Shown here piece by piece: positions 50,363 through 58,035 of a stretch of DNA of 64,000 bases (within the stretch, counting starts at the first letter, position 1; the number at the start of each line of letters is the position of its first letter). A program made the position numbers and the translations under genes. Source of the stretch: CAWJMD01 sp963700925 (GTDB taxonomy: Bacteria; Actinomycetota; Actinomycetes; Actinomycetales; CAWJMD01); assembly GCA_963700925.1 (NCBI GenBank), contig OY969553.1:4340001-4404000 (forward strand), given 5' to 3'. The notes under the pieces are model-generated. The model was not told the origin of the DNA and did not search any database. It worked only from the letters and a program-made list of their open reading frames with translations.

Positions 50363-51760
50363 TCAGCCGCCGGTGGAGGAGTTGTACTGCTCGATCGCCG
50401 ACTGCAGACCGTCCGCCGCCTCCGACAGGGACGCCTCCGGATCGCCGCCGAGCACAGCCTTTTCGATCCCGTCCTCACTGGCCTTGCGCGACTGCGGCAT
50501 CACGCCCAGCGCGCACCCCTGCGTCGCGACGCTGAGCTCGGTGTCCTGCAGCTGCTGCACCGCGACGTCGAACTGTGGGTACTGCTCGCGCCACTCGACG
50601 TCCTCAGGCAGGTCGAGCGCGCTCTTGGAGGTCGGGAAGTAGCCAGTCGTGGTGTGCCACTGCGCCTGCGTCTGCGGTTCGGCCAAGAACTGCGCGAACT
50701 GCCAGGCCGCCTCCTGCTGCGCAGCGTCGTGGCCCTCGCCACCGATCCAGAGGGAGGCGCCGCCGATGATCGGCCCGGACGAGCTGCCCTCCTGCTTGGG
50801 GTAGTAGCCGACCCCGAGGTCGAAGACGCCCTCTGCGGCAGCGGTGAAGCCCTTCACCTGGCCCGTCGACTCCAGCGTCATGGCGACCTGGCCGGCCTTG
50901 AAGGCGTCCTGGGCTGCCGGGGTCTCGCGTCCGGTGTTGGCGGCGAGCCCGTCGGCGACCATGTCCTGCCACCACGACACCATCTCGACAGCCTCTGGGC
51001 CGTCGAAGAGCACCTCAGTTGCCTTGCCATCACGGCCGTTTCCCTCGTTGCAGTACTCCGCGCCGTTGCTGGCGACGTACTGCTCGAGGAGCCATCCGTA
51101 GATCGCCGCGCCGAAGCCGAACTGGGCCGGTCCGCCGTTCTTGACCGAGAGCTTCTCGGCGGCGGCGCGGATCTCTTCGAGGGTCGACGGCGGGTCCTCC
51201 GGGTCGAGCCCGGCCTGCTCGAACAGCGTCTTGTTGTAGTAGAGGACGGGCATCGAGGTGTTGAACGGCATTGACCACAGGTTGTCGTCGACGGTGTAGT
51301 ACCCCGTGATGTTCGGCTGCAGGTCGGAGACGTCGTAGTCGTCGCGGTCGATGAACTCCTGCATCGGCACGACCTGCTGCGAGTCGATCATGAACCGCGT
51401 GCCGATGTCGTAGATCTGCACGAGGTCGGGCGTCGAGCCCGACTGGACCGAGGCCTTGTACTTGGTGATCGTGTCGTCGTAGTTGCCTTGGTAGACAGCC
51501 TCGACCGCGATCTTGCCCTCGTTGTCGGTGTTGAACTGGTCGACCAGGGCGGTGAGGGCCTCGCCGTTGGTGCCGTCCATGCTGTGCCAGAACGTGACGT
51601 CGGTGACGCCCTCGACGTCATCGAGCGCGTTCGCGTCGGGCGCCTCTGCCTGCCCGTCACCGCCGCCCGACCCGCCGCCGCAGGCCGCCAGCCCGAGAGT
51701 CACTGCTGTGAAGGCTGCGACGGCCGCGAGCCGCCCTGTTGCGCGCCTGGTGCTTGTCAT
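50363..51760 (-). CDS. Sugar ABC transporter binding lipoprotein (UgpB-like)
   Basis: A 465-residue extracellular solute-binding protein. The lipobox is GLAACGGGSGGG near residue 27. The body reads VTFWHSMDGTNGEALTALVD, MPFNTSMPVLYYNKTLFEQA and AAWQFAQFLAEPQTQAQWHT, as in UgpB, which binds glycerol-3-phosphate diesters. Sequence cannot separate a glycerophosphodiester from a sugar ligand. ATG 51760 has a GGGAGAAG ribosome-binding site. It is the last gene of a minus-strand operon after two permeases, with a 52-nt gap. Confidence 0.9.
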   Translation of the reverse strand: MTSTRRATGRLAAVAAFTAVTLGLAACGGGSGGGDGQAEAPDANALDDVEGVTDVTFWHSMDGTNGEALTALVDQFNTDNEGKIAVEAVYQGNYDDTITKYKASVQSGSTPDLVQIYDIGTRFMIDSQQVVPMQEFIDRDDYDVSDLQPNITGYYTVDDNLWSMPFNTSMPVLYYNKTLFEQAGLDPEDPPSTLEEIRAAAEKLSVKNGGPAQFGFGAAIYGWLLEQYVASNGAEYCNEGNGRDGKATEVLFDGPEAVEMVSWWQDMVADGLAANTGRETPAAQDAFKAGQVAMTLESTGQVKGFTAAAEGVFDLGVGYYPKQEGSSSGPIIGGASLWIGGEGHDAAQQEAAWQFAQFLAEPQTQAQWHTTTGYFPTSKSALDLPEDVEWREQYPQFDVAVQQLQDTELSVATQGCALGVMPQSRKASEDGIEKAVLGGDPEASLSEAADGLQSAIEQYNSSTGG

Positions 51761-51812
51761 CGCTTCTCCCTCGTGGTGGTTCTGCTGACGATCGGTCGGC
51801 TTGTGCGGCAGG

Positions 51813-52637
51813 TCATTTCACGGCTCCAGCGGTCAGTCCCCGGACGATGAACCGCTGGCCGAAGAGCACGAGCAGCAGGGTCGGCGCGAGCGCGAGGACC
51901 ACACCGGCCAGCACCATGCCGGGGTCGCCCGAGTCGATGCTCCGCAGCTGGGTGATGCCGATCTGGATGGTCTGGCTCTCCGGCTTCTGCGTGACGAGCA
52001 GTGGCCAGAAGTACATGTTCCAGGCCGACAGGAAGGCGTAGATCGACAGCGCCGCCAAGGTGGGCCGGCTGAGCGGCACCAGGATCGACCACAGGAACCG
52101 CAGGTGACCTGCGCCGTCCACACGGGCCGCGTCCCGCAGCTCGGCCGGGAAGGCCAGGAACGCCTGCCGCAGCAGGAAGACGCCGAAACCGGTGGCCAAG
52201 AAGGGAAGTGCCAGTGCGGCGTAGGTGTCGATGAGCCGCAGGTCGGACATGAAGAGGTAGTTGGGGATGATGATCGCCTCCCACGGGACCATCATCGTCG
52301 AGAGGAAGAGAGCGAACCAGAATCGCCTGCCCCGCAACGGAAGGAACACGAACGCGTATGCAGCGAGGACGCTCGTGACCACCTGCCCGACGGTCACGAT
52401 CACAGCGACCGAGACGCTGTTGCCGTACTGGCGCACGAGAGGGATGACGTCGAGGGCGTTGCCGTAGTTCTCCGGGTGCAGGCCATCGAAGGGCAGCAGC
52501 GACGGCGGGAAGGTGTTGATGTCGCGCGGTCCCATCAGCGAACCGACCACCGCGTAGTACACCGGGAACAGGACGACGACGAAGATCGCGCCCAGCGCGA
52601 CGTAGGTGCCGACGAGTCCGGCTCGGCGCCCGCTCAC
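51813..52637 (-). CDS. ABC transporter permease (UgpE/MalG type)
   Basis: A 274-residue membrane protein with six helices. The EAA loop reads LRDAARVDGAGHLRFLWSIL, and the C-terminus QRFIVRGLTAGAVK is the usual MalG-type end. GTG 52637 overlaps the stop of the partner permease (GTGA), so the two are coupled. The ATPase is not encoded in this operon. Confidence 0.92.
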   Translation of the reverse strand: MSGRRAGLVGTYVALGAIFVVVLFPVYYAVVGSLMGPRDINTFPPSLLPFDGLHPENYGNALDVIPLVRQYGNSVSVAVIVTVGQVVTSVLAAYAFVFLPLRGRRFWFALFLSTMMVPWEAIIIPNYLFMSDLRLIDTYAALALPFLATGFGVFLLRQAFLAFPAELRDAARVDGAGHLRFLWSILVPLSRPTLAALSIYAFLSAWNMYFWPLLVTQKPESQTIQIGITQLRSIDSGDPGMVLAGVVLALAPTLLLVLFGQRFIVRGLTAGAVK

Positions 52638-53572
52638 CGGTAGAACACCTTGCGCTCGAGCACCCCGAACTGGAGTGCCGTGATGACGAGGACGATGACG
52701 AGCAGCACGACGGCCTGCGCCGAGGCGGAGCCGAAGTTGGAGTTGTTGTTCGCGAACGCCTGGTCGTAGATCGAGTACACGAGAGTCGTGGTGGCCTCGT
52801 CGGGCCCTCCGCGCGTCAGGATGTGGATCTGACCGAAGCTCTGCAGCGACGTGATCGTGCCCGTGACGACCAGGAAGAAGAGCTGCGGTGTGAGCAGCGG
52901 GACGATCACCGACCGCTGCAGTCGCAGGCCGTGCGCACCGTCGAGGCGTGCCGCCTCCACGACGTCCTCATCGATCGCGCCGAGGCCGGCTGAGAGGACG
53001 AGCAGGTTGTAGCCGAGCTGCATCCACACCGTTGCGAGGCTGACCGAGAGCAGGGCGATGGATGGGTCGGTCAGCCAGGCGACCCGCTCGCCGCCGAGCT
53101 GGGTGATCAGGCCGTTCAGCACGCCGACGGCTGGGTTGTACAGCACTCCGAAGACGACCGAGGCCGTCGCGACCGAGAAGGCGAACGGCAGCGCGAAGCC
53201 GGTGCGGAAGAACCGCACAGCACGGATCCGCTGGTTGAGCAGGAGCGCCAGGACCAGTGCGATGACGAGGCTCGGGAGCACGGTGAGCACGGTGAAGCCT
53301 GCGGTCACGGCCAGCACCTGGCCGAAGTCGCCACCGCTCAGCAGCCGCGTGTAGTTCTCGGCACCGACGAAGCCGGACGGTCGACCGAAGAGGTCGCTGC
53401 CCTGGAGCGACAGGAACACCGAGCGCCCGAGGGGCCAGAACATGAAGAGGGCGAAGATGACGAGGGCCGGAAGCAGGTAGACCAGCGCGGCGGCCGACTG
53501 CCACCCACTGCGGCGGCCGGTCCCTTCCATTTCGCCCCCTGTCTTCGGCGGGGCCGTTGTCAGCGCCGTCAC
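52634..53572 (-). CDS. ABC transporter permease (UgpA/MalF type)
   Basis: A 312-residue membrane protein with six helices (AALVYLLPALVIFALFMFWP as the first). The EAA loop is VEAARLDGAHGLRLQRSVIV. It heads the three-gene operon UgpA-UgpE-UgpB. GTG 53572 is chosen because it precedes a typical polar N-terminus. The intergenic region upstream holds a perfect 14-bp palindrome (53628-53641) that may regulate it. Confidence 0.92.
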   Translation of the reverse strand: MTALTTAPPKTGGEMEGTGRRSGWQSAAALVYLLPALVIFALFMFWPLGRSVFLSLQGSDLFGRPSGFVGAENYTRLLSGGDFGQVLAVTAGFTVLTVLPSLVIALVLALLLNQRIRAVRFFRTGFALPFAFSVATASVVFGVLYNPAVGVLNGLITQLGGERVAWLTDPSIALLSVSLATVWMQLGYNLLVLSAGLGAIDEDVVEAARLDGAHGLRLQRSVIVPLLTPQLFFLVVTGTITSLQSFGQIHILTRGGPDEATTTLVYSIYDQAFANNNSNFGSASAQAVVLLVIVLVITALQFGVLERKVFYR

Positions 53573-53627
53573 GCAGGCGGCCCTTCACTCCTGGCGGGGG
53601 ACTTCGGGTTCCGGCTCACCGTCCGGA

Positions 53628-53641
53628 GAATAGGCCTATTC
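53628..53641. promoter_or_regulatory. Perfect palindrome upstream of the UgpA-E-B operon
   Basis: GAATAGGCCTATTC is a perfect 14-bp palindrome 56 bp before the first permease gene, and TCGCGAC occurs twice just beside it (53640-53654). TATTCT read on the minus strand could be a -10 box, which would place the palindrome on the promoter. No regulator gene is adjacent, so the binder is unknown. Confidence 0.5.
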
Positions 53642-53701
53642 GCGACTTTCGCGACATCGAACCTCAGAGCGTGTCTGTGCAAGCGCGTGGCGGCTCGGCA
53701 C

Positions 53702-53731
53702 CGTCGCCGACGTCGTCGGCGACGCTAGGTT
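53702..53731 (+). promoter_or_regulatory. Inverted repeat and -10 box upstream of the LigD-type gene
   Basis: CGTCGCCGACG (53702-53712) and CGTCGGCGACG (53714-53724) pair perfectly around one base. TAGGTT (53726-53731) follows directly and lies 7 nt before ATG 53739, so it is probably the -10 box of a leaderless promoter. The inverted repeat occupies the spacer between -35 and -10, where a repressor would act. Confidence 0.55.
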
Positions 53732-53738
53732 GAGCCAC

Positions 53739-54731
53739 ATGGCCAAGGGCACCGGCTCGCCGGCGGTGGAGCTCGAGGTGGGCGATCGAGACGTCCGCGT
53801 CTCCAACCCCGACCGGGTCTACTTCCCCGAGCGGGGGGAGACGAAGCTCGACCTCGTCAACTACTACCTCAGCGTCGGTGGCGGCATCGTCCGGGCTCTA
53901 CGCGAGCGTCCATGCATGATGCACCGGTTTCCCGAGGGGGTCAGCGGCGAGAAGGTGCACCAGAAGCGGCTCCCTCGCGGCGCGCCGCCCTGGGTCGAGA
54001 CCGTCCGGGTCCACTTTCCGCGATACGGACGCCACGCGGACGAGCTGTGCGTCACGGAGCTCGCCTCGGTCGTCTGGGCGGTGCAGATGTCGACGGTCGA
54101 GTTCCACCCCTGGAACTCGCGCCGGGCCGACACCGAGTCGCCGGACGAGTGGCGCATCGACCTCGACCCCATGCCGGACTGCGACTTCGACAGGGTGCGG
54201 CGTGTGGCCCACGTCGCTCACGAGGTGCTCGACGAGCTGGGCGCCATCGGGTGGCCGAAGACCTCGGGCGGACGGGGACTGCACGTCTACGTGCGCATCG
54301 AGCCGCGTTGGGGTTTCGCCGACGTCCGCCGTGCCGCACTGGCTTTCGCCCGTGAGGTCGAGCGCCGAGCACCCGATGACGTGACCACGACGTGGTGGCG
54401 ACGTGACCGCGACCCTCGACTGGTCTTCGTCGACTACAACCAGAACACGCGCGACCACACCATCGCGAGCGCCTACTCGGTTCGCGGAAACCCGCGCGGC
54501 ACGGTGTCGACACCGATCCGGTGGGACGAGATCGACGACGTGCTTCCGGACGACTGCACGATCGCCACGGTGCCCGCCAGGTTCGCCGAGATCGGTGACC
54601 TGCACGCGGGCATCGACGACACGGTGTTCTCGATCGAGACGCTGCTGGAGTGGGCCGACCGCGACGAGCGCGAGGGCAAGCCCGATCCTGGGGTCGACGC
54701 GGAGGACGAGGACGTCAGCCCACCTTCCTGA
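53739..54731 (+). CDS. Stand-alone LigD-type polymerase/primase domain
   Basis: A 330-residue protein of the archaeo-eukaryotic primase family that corresponds to the polymerase domain of LigD. RVSNPDRVYFPERGETKLDL is the opening; EWRIDLDPMPDCDFDRVRRV carries the catalytic DxD; SGGRGLHVYVRI and FVDYNQNTRDHTIASAYSVR are later motifs. Such PolDom proteins act with Ku and ligase in end joining or synthesise RNA/DNA primers in repair; no ku or ligase gene is in the window. ATG 53739 is preferred over a TTG three codons upstream. Acidic tail. Confidence 0.9.
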   Translation: MAKGTGSPAVELEVGDRDVRVSNPDRVYFPERGETKLDLVNYYLSVGGGIVRALRERPCMMHRFPEGVSGEKVHQKRLPRGAPPWVETVRVHFPRYGRHADELCVTELASVVWAVQMSTVEFHPWNSRRADTESPDEWRIDLDPMPDCDFDRVRRVAHVAHEVLDELGAIGWPKTSGGRGLHVYVRIEPRWGFADVRRAALAFAREVERRAPDDVTTTWWRRDRDPRLVFVDYNQNTRDHTIASAYSVRGNPRGTVSTPIRWDEIDDVLPDDCTIATVPARFAEIGDLHAGIDDTVFSIETLLEWADRDEREGKPDPGVDAEDEDVSPPS

Positions 54732-54752
54732 CGTGCTCGCTAACCGTGGTGG

Positions 54753-55247
54753 TCAGCCGGCCGGCGTGGTCTTGCCGGCGGCCGCGCGCCAGTGCCGGTC
54801 GTCGCCGTGTCCGGCCACTGCGGCCTGTTCGATCGCGTTGACTTCATCAGGGCTGAGGACGGTGACCAGGCAGAACTCGTTGCCGAACGGGTCCTGCATG
54901 ACCGCCCAGTCGATGACCGGCGGCCCTCCAACGGCGGAGTGGGGGCGCGGGTAGACGCTGGGCTCCTTCTTCACGGTGCCCCCGATCGCTTCGATTTCCC
55001 GTACGGCAGATTCGATGTCGCGGACCCAGATGTCGACGTGCGACCGGTTCGCCTCTGGGCCCTTCTTCGTCGAGACGAGATGCAGGATCATCTCGTGCCG
55101 CCAGGGTTCGGCCTGGCCGAGGTACGAGAGGCGGCCGGGCCACACCGACTCGATCACCGGCAGACCGGTGAGCTCCGACCAGAACGCCTCCGCGACAGCG
55201 AGGTCCTCGACGTCGATGACCTGACACCGGAGCTTCCCGATACCCAT
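54753..55247 (-). CDS. VOC (glyoxalase/bleomycin-resistance) family protein
   Basis: A 164-residue vicinal-oxygen-chelate protein made of two beta-alpha-beta-beta-beta repeats: LRCQVIDVEDLAVAEAFWSE, HVDIWVRDIESAVREIEAIG and VMQDPFGNEFCLVTVLS. A C-terminal extension (about residues 130-164) is unusual. The family includes glyoxalases, dioxygenases and resistance proteins. ATG 55247 gives the family-length start; the longer frame upstream is not conserved. It is divergent from a PadR gene across an operator. Confidence 0.82.
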   Translation of the reverse strand: MGIGKLRCQVIDVEDLAVAEAFWSELTGLPVIESVWPGRLSYLGQAEPWRHEMILHLVSTKKGPEANRSHVDIWVRDIESAVREIEAIGGTVKKEPSVYPRPHSAVGGPPVIDWAVMQDPFGNEFCLVTVLSPDEVNAIEQAAVAGHGDDRHWRAAAGKTTPAG

Positions 55248-55299
55248 TGCCTGACTCCCTCGCGACGCCACCCCTGAATGCGGCGAGGCTACCTGCAAT

Positions 55300-55321
55300 C
55301 TACTCGCAATGCGAGTAGTTT
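55300..55321 (+). promoter_or_regulatory. Operator overlapping the -10 box of the second PadR gene
   Basis: CTACTCGC-AAT-GCGAGTAG (55300-55318) is a perfect inverted repeat with a 3-nt centre. TAGTTT (55316-55321) overlaps its right end and lies 6 nt before ATG 55328, the position of a -10 box in a leaderless gene. A repressor bound here would block transcription of padR, and could affect the divergent VOC gene 53 bp away. Confidence 0.75.
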
Positions 55322-55327
55322 CGATGG

Positions 55328-56050
55328 ATGACTGCAGCGACCCCCACCACCTATGCACTCCTCGGCATGCTGGCGGTGCGTTCGTGGACCGGTTACGAGC
55401 TGACCCAGCAGGTTCGGCGCAGCCTGCGATTCGTGTGGTCCGTCTCCGAGGGCCACCTCTACCGCGAGCAGCGACGGCTCGTGGAGCTCGGGTGGGCCAC
55501 CGTCGAACCCGAGGCCGCTGGGCAGCGTTCGCGCAACCGGTACACGATCACCGACGACGGACGATCGGCCCTGAGCGGCTGGCTCGCCACCGAGCCCGAC
55601 GAGCCGCACTTCCAGATCGAGGGCATTCTGCGGACGTTCTTCGGCGACCAGTCCAGCCCCGACGAGCTCGTCTCCGCCATGCGGGCCACGGCCACGATGG
55701 CCCGCTCGATGCTGAACGAGATGGTCGGCTTCGCCGACGAGTACCTGGAGGACGGCGGTCCCTTGTCGATGCTCGAGCACAGGGAGGGGAACGCGCACGG
55801 GCGCCGCGAGTTTCATGGCCGACCGATGTTCCCGGAACGCCTGCACGTGGTCGCGTTGGCGATGGACGTGACGACACGGCTGCTCCAGGACGTCGAGGGC
55901 TTCTTCGTCGAGGTGTCGGACGAGGTGGCGACCTGGGACGACACGACTGCTGCCTCCATCACCCCGTCGACGCGCGCACGCCTCGAGCGGATCCGGTCGA
56001 GAGGCGCGCCCGATCCGGGGCTGGGTGCTGCCGACGGAAGCGCGCTCTGA
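55328..56050 (+). CDS. PadR family transcriptional regulator
   Basis: A 240-residue regulator with the PadR winged helix (YALLGMLAVRSWTGYELTQQ, SVSEGHLYREQRRLVELGWA, NRYTITDDGRSALSGWLA) and a long C-terminal part with a dimerisation helix. It resembles a larger PadR subtype (Vir-type) with a C-terminal domain. ATG 55328 is supported by the -10 box and the operator just upstream. Autorepression is likely, and the divergent VOC gene may be a target. It ends 32 nt before the fusion gene. Confidence 0.9.
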   Translation: MTAATPTTYALLGMLAVRSWTGYELTQQVRRSLRFVWSVSEGHLYREQRRLVELGWATVEPEAAGQRSRNRYTITDDGRSALSGWLATEPDEPHFQIEGILRTFFGDQSSPDELVSAMRATATMARSMLNEMVGFADEYLEDGGPLSMLEHREGNAHGRREFHGRPMFPERLHVVALAMDVTTRLLQDVEGFFVEVSDEVATWDDTTAASITPSTRARLERIRSRGAPDPGLGAADGSAL

Positions 56051-56081
56051 CAGGATCCGTCCCAGAGACGAGGTGCGCACG

Positions 56082-57098
56082 ATGTTGGTGGCCGGGGTGG
56101 GGTGGCGGGGCCAGGAGTACCTGGTCGTCGTGGTCGACTCCGGCAGTCGCTCCGTCGTCAGGCATGCCACCTTCCGGGCGGACCAGCTCGACGAGATGAT
56201 CGCCCTCCTACGTGCCCCCGGCGACGACCTCCACTGCGTGATCGACACGGCGAGTGGCGTTCTCGAGCACCTCGTCGGTGCCGGCCTTCAGGTCTTTCGC
56301 GCTGACCCATGGTCGGTGGAGCGCCTCAGGGGCGGCTCGGCCGAGCCCGGATCCTTGGCCCGGTGCTGGTGGAGCAAACCGTTCGAGCTGACGAAGCTGA
56401 CCGTGGAGGACGGCGCCCTGAGCGGCCGTCAACCAGGCGTGCGAGCGGCGATCGAACGGTGCGTCGACGTCGAGCGCGAGCTGACCGCCGCGGGGCAGTG
56501 GTTCTCCCAGGGGGCGGGTAGCACCCGGCAGATCGCACTTACCTTCGACGACGGCCCGGGCCCGTTCACGGGGCAGGTTCTCGACGTCCTCGCCCGCTAC
56601 GGCGTCGTGGCCACCTTCTTCTGCATCGGCCTGCATGCGCACGCCGACCCCAGAATGGTTCAGCGCATCGTCGACGAGGGACACCTGGTGGCGAACCACA
56701 CCTGGTCGCATCCGTACTTGCCCGACCTGACGAGGCACGAGCTCGCCGACCAGCTGGAGCAGACGAGCGCGGCGATTGCGCGAGTGACCGGAGCGCCGCC
56801 GGCGCTGTTCCGGCCGCCCTACGGTGGCCGCAGCCCCGAGGTGATGGAGGGGCTGGCTGAGTCGGGGATGGTCACGGCGCTGTGGGACGTCGACGCCCTC
56901 GACTGGGCGATGCCTGGCCAGGCGACGATCGAGCGCACGGTCATCGAGCAGGCGGGTCCCGGTTCGGTCGTGCTGATGCATGACGGCGGCGCGGACCGCT
57001 CCCAGACGGTTGCCGCGCTGCCAAGGATCATCGAGCGCTTCGGCTCCGACGACTACTCGTTCGTGTCAGTCGACCGGCTGGCCCGAGCCGCGCCCTGA
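56082..57098 (+). CDS. RNase H-like domain fused to NodB polysaccharide deacetylase
   Basis: A 338-residue protein. Residues 1-85 (MLVAGVGWRGQEYLVVVVDS, CVIDTASGVLEHLVGAGLQV) resemble the RNase H/RuvC-like fold seen at the N-terminus of IS110-type transposases. From about residue 150 the NodB deacetylase begins: IALTFDDGPGPFTGQVLDVL, ATFFCIGLHAH, NHTWSHPYLPDLTRHELADQ and RPPYGGRSPEV. The Asp-Asp and His-x3-His metal ligands are present, so it can deacetylate N-acetylglucosamine polymers. No signal peptide is seen, which is odd for a wall enzyme. The frame is open further upstream; ATG 56082 is chosen, with GTG 56073 possible. Confidence 0.75.
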   Translation: MLVAGVGWRGQEYLVVVVDSGSRSVVRHATFRADQLDEMIALLRAPGDDLHCVIDTASGVLEHLVGAGLQVFRADPWSVERLRGGSAEPGSLARCWWSKPFELTKLTVEDGALSGRQPGVRAAIERCVDVERELTAAGQWFSQGAGSTRQIALTFDDGPGPFTGQVLDVLARYGVVATFFCIGLHAHADPRMVQRIVDEGHLVANHTWSHPYLPDLTRHELADQLEQTSAAIARVTGAPPALFRPPYGGRSPEVMEGLAESGMVTALWDVDALDWAMPGQATIERTVIEQAGPGSVVLMHDGGADRSQTVAALPRIIERFGSDDYSFVSVDRLARAAP

Positions 57099-57129
57099 GG
57101 CAGCTGTGCGGACGAGTGGAATCTGCTGG

Positions 57130-57213
57130 TGTCCGGAGGGGGACTTGAACCCCCACGCCCGTTAAGGGCACTAGCACCTCAAGCTAGCGCGTCTGCCATT
57201 CCGCCACCCGGAC
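57130..57213 (-). tRNA. tRNA-Leu (anticodon GAG)
   Basis: Read on the minus strand from 57213, an 84-nt class II tRNA: acceptor stem GTCCGGG/TCCGGAC, D-arm, anticodon stem CTAGC/GCTAG enclosing loop TTGAGGT with anticodon GAG, an extended variable arm, and TTCAAGT in the T-loop. The anticodon reads CTC/CTT leucine codons. The CCA end is not encoded. It lies between the deacetylase fusion and the phosphotransferase pseudogene. Confidence 0.95.
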
Positions 57214-57322
57214 AAGGTGTCAGCCCGCGCCGACACACCAGCGCGAGCGGCAGCAAGGCTAACACGCAGCAGGTGTCCGACTCGCCCGCCGGGGCCGCTC
57301 CAGAGCCCTCTAGGGTCACGCC

Positions 57323-58015
57323 GTGGACCACGCCGTACGCACCCTCGACGACCTCATGACCCCGGTAGCTGGAGTGGTCCGGACGGCCCCGTCACGCTGC
57401 TGCCGGCCGGCGACGTGACGGACGGTGTCGTGCGGGTCGGCGAGACGGTGCGGCGCCCTCGCCAGCCCACCTCGCGGGCGGTCGCGGCGTTCCTCCAGCA
57501 CCTTCGCGGGGCCGGCTTCACCGGGGCGCCGGCCTTCCTGGGGACGGACGTCGAGGGGTGAGATGTGCTGGAGCACCTGCCCGGCGACGTGGCGGGCCAA
57601 CAGCCGGAGCCGTGGGCCGCCGACAACGCGCTGTTGCCGACCATCGGCACACTCCTGCGCGACCTGCACTCCGCTGCAATGGGTTTCGAGCCCTCGGCCG
57701 GCGCCCTCTGGTTCATGACGAGCACCCCGACCCACCGGAGCGTGCCGCTGCTCTGGGGCCGACCACACTGATCGGGCACAACGACGCAACGCCGCAGAAC
57801 GTGGTGGTCAGGGCGGGTCGCGCGGTCGCACTGATCGACTTCGACCTGGCCGGACCTTCGACCCCGCTGCGCGAGGTGCTCATCGCGTGCCTCCACTGGG
57901 CCCGCTCGCCGAGTCGTCCGACCGCCCGGCGTCGTTCGCGAACTGCGACGCGCCGGCGCGCTGCCGGCTGCTGGCGGACGGGTACGGGCTGACCGCGGCA
58001 CTGCTGGACGGGTGA
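57323..58015 (+). pseudogene. Decayed phosphotransferase (APH-like kinase) pseudogene
   Basis: Several broken frames carry a phosphotransferase: VRVGETVRRPRQPTSRAVAA, AAFLQHLRGAGFTGAPAFLG, then an in-frame TGA (57559-57561) before DVLEHLPGDVAGQQPEPWAA. After a frame change near 57730 it reads LIGHNDATPQNVVVRAGRAV and ALIDFDLAGPSTP, the HxDxxxxN and DFD catalytic motifs. The tail CRLLADGYGLTAALLDG is in a third frame. TAGGGT (57311-57316) lies 6 nt before GTG 57323, so the promoter may survive. At least one stop and two frameshifts make it non-functional. The family is an actinobacterial APH-like kinase of unknown substrate. Confidence 0.75.
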
Positions 58016-58035
58016 CCGCTCGCTACGGTGCCGGT

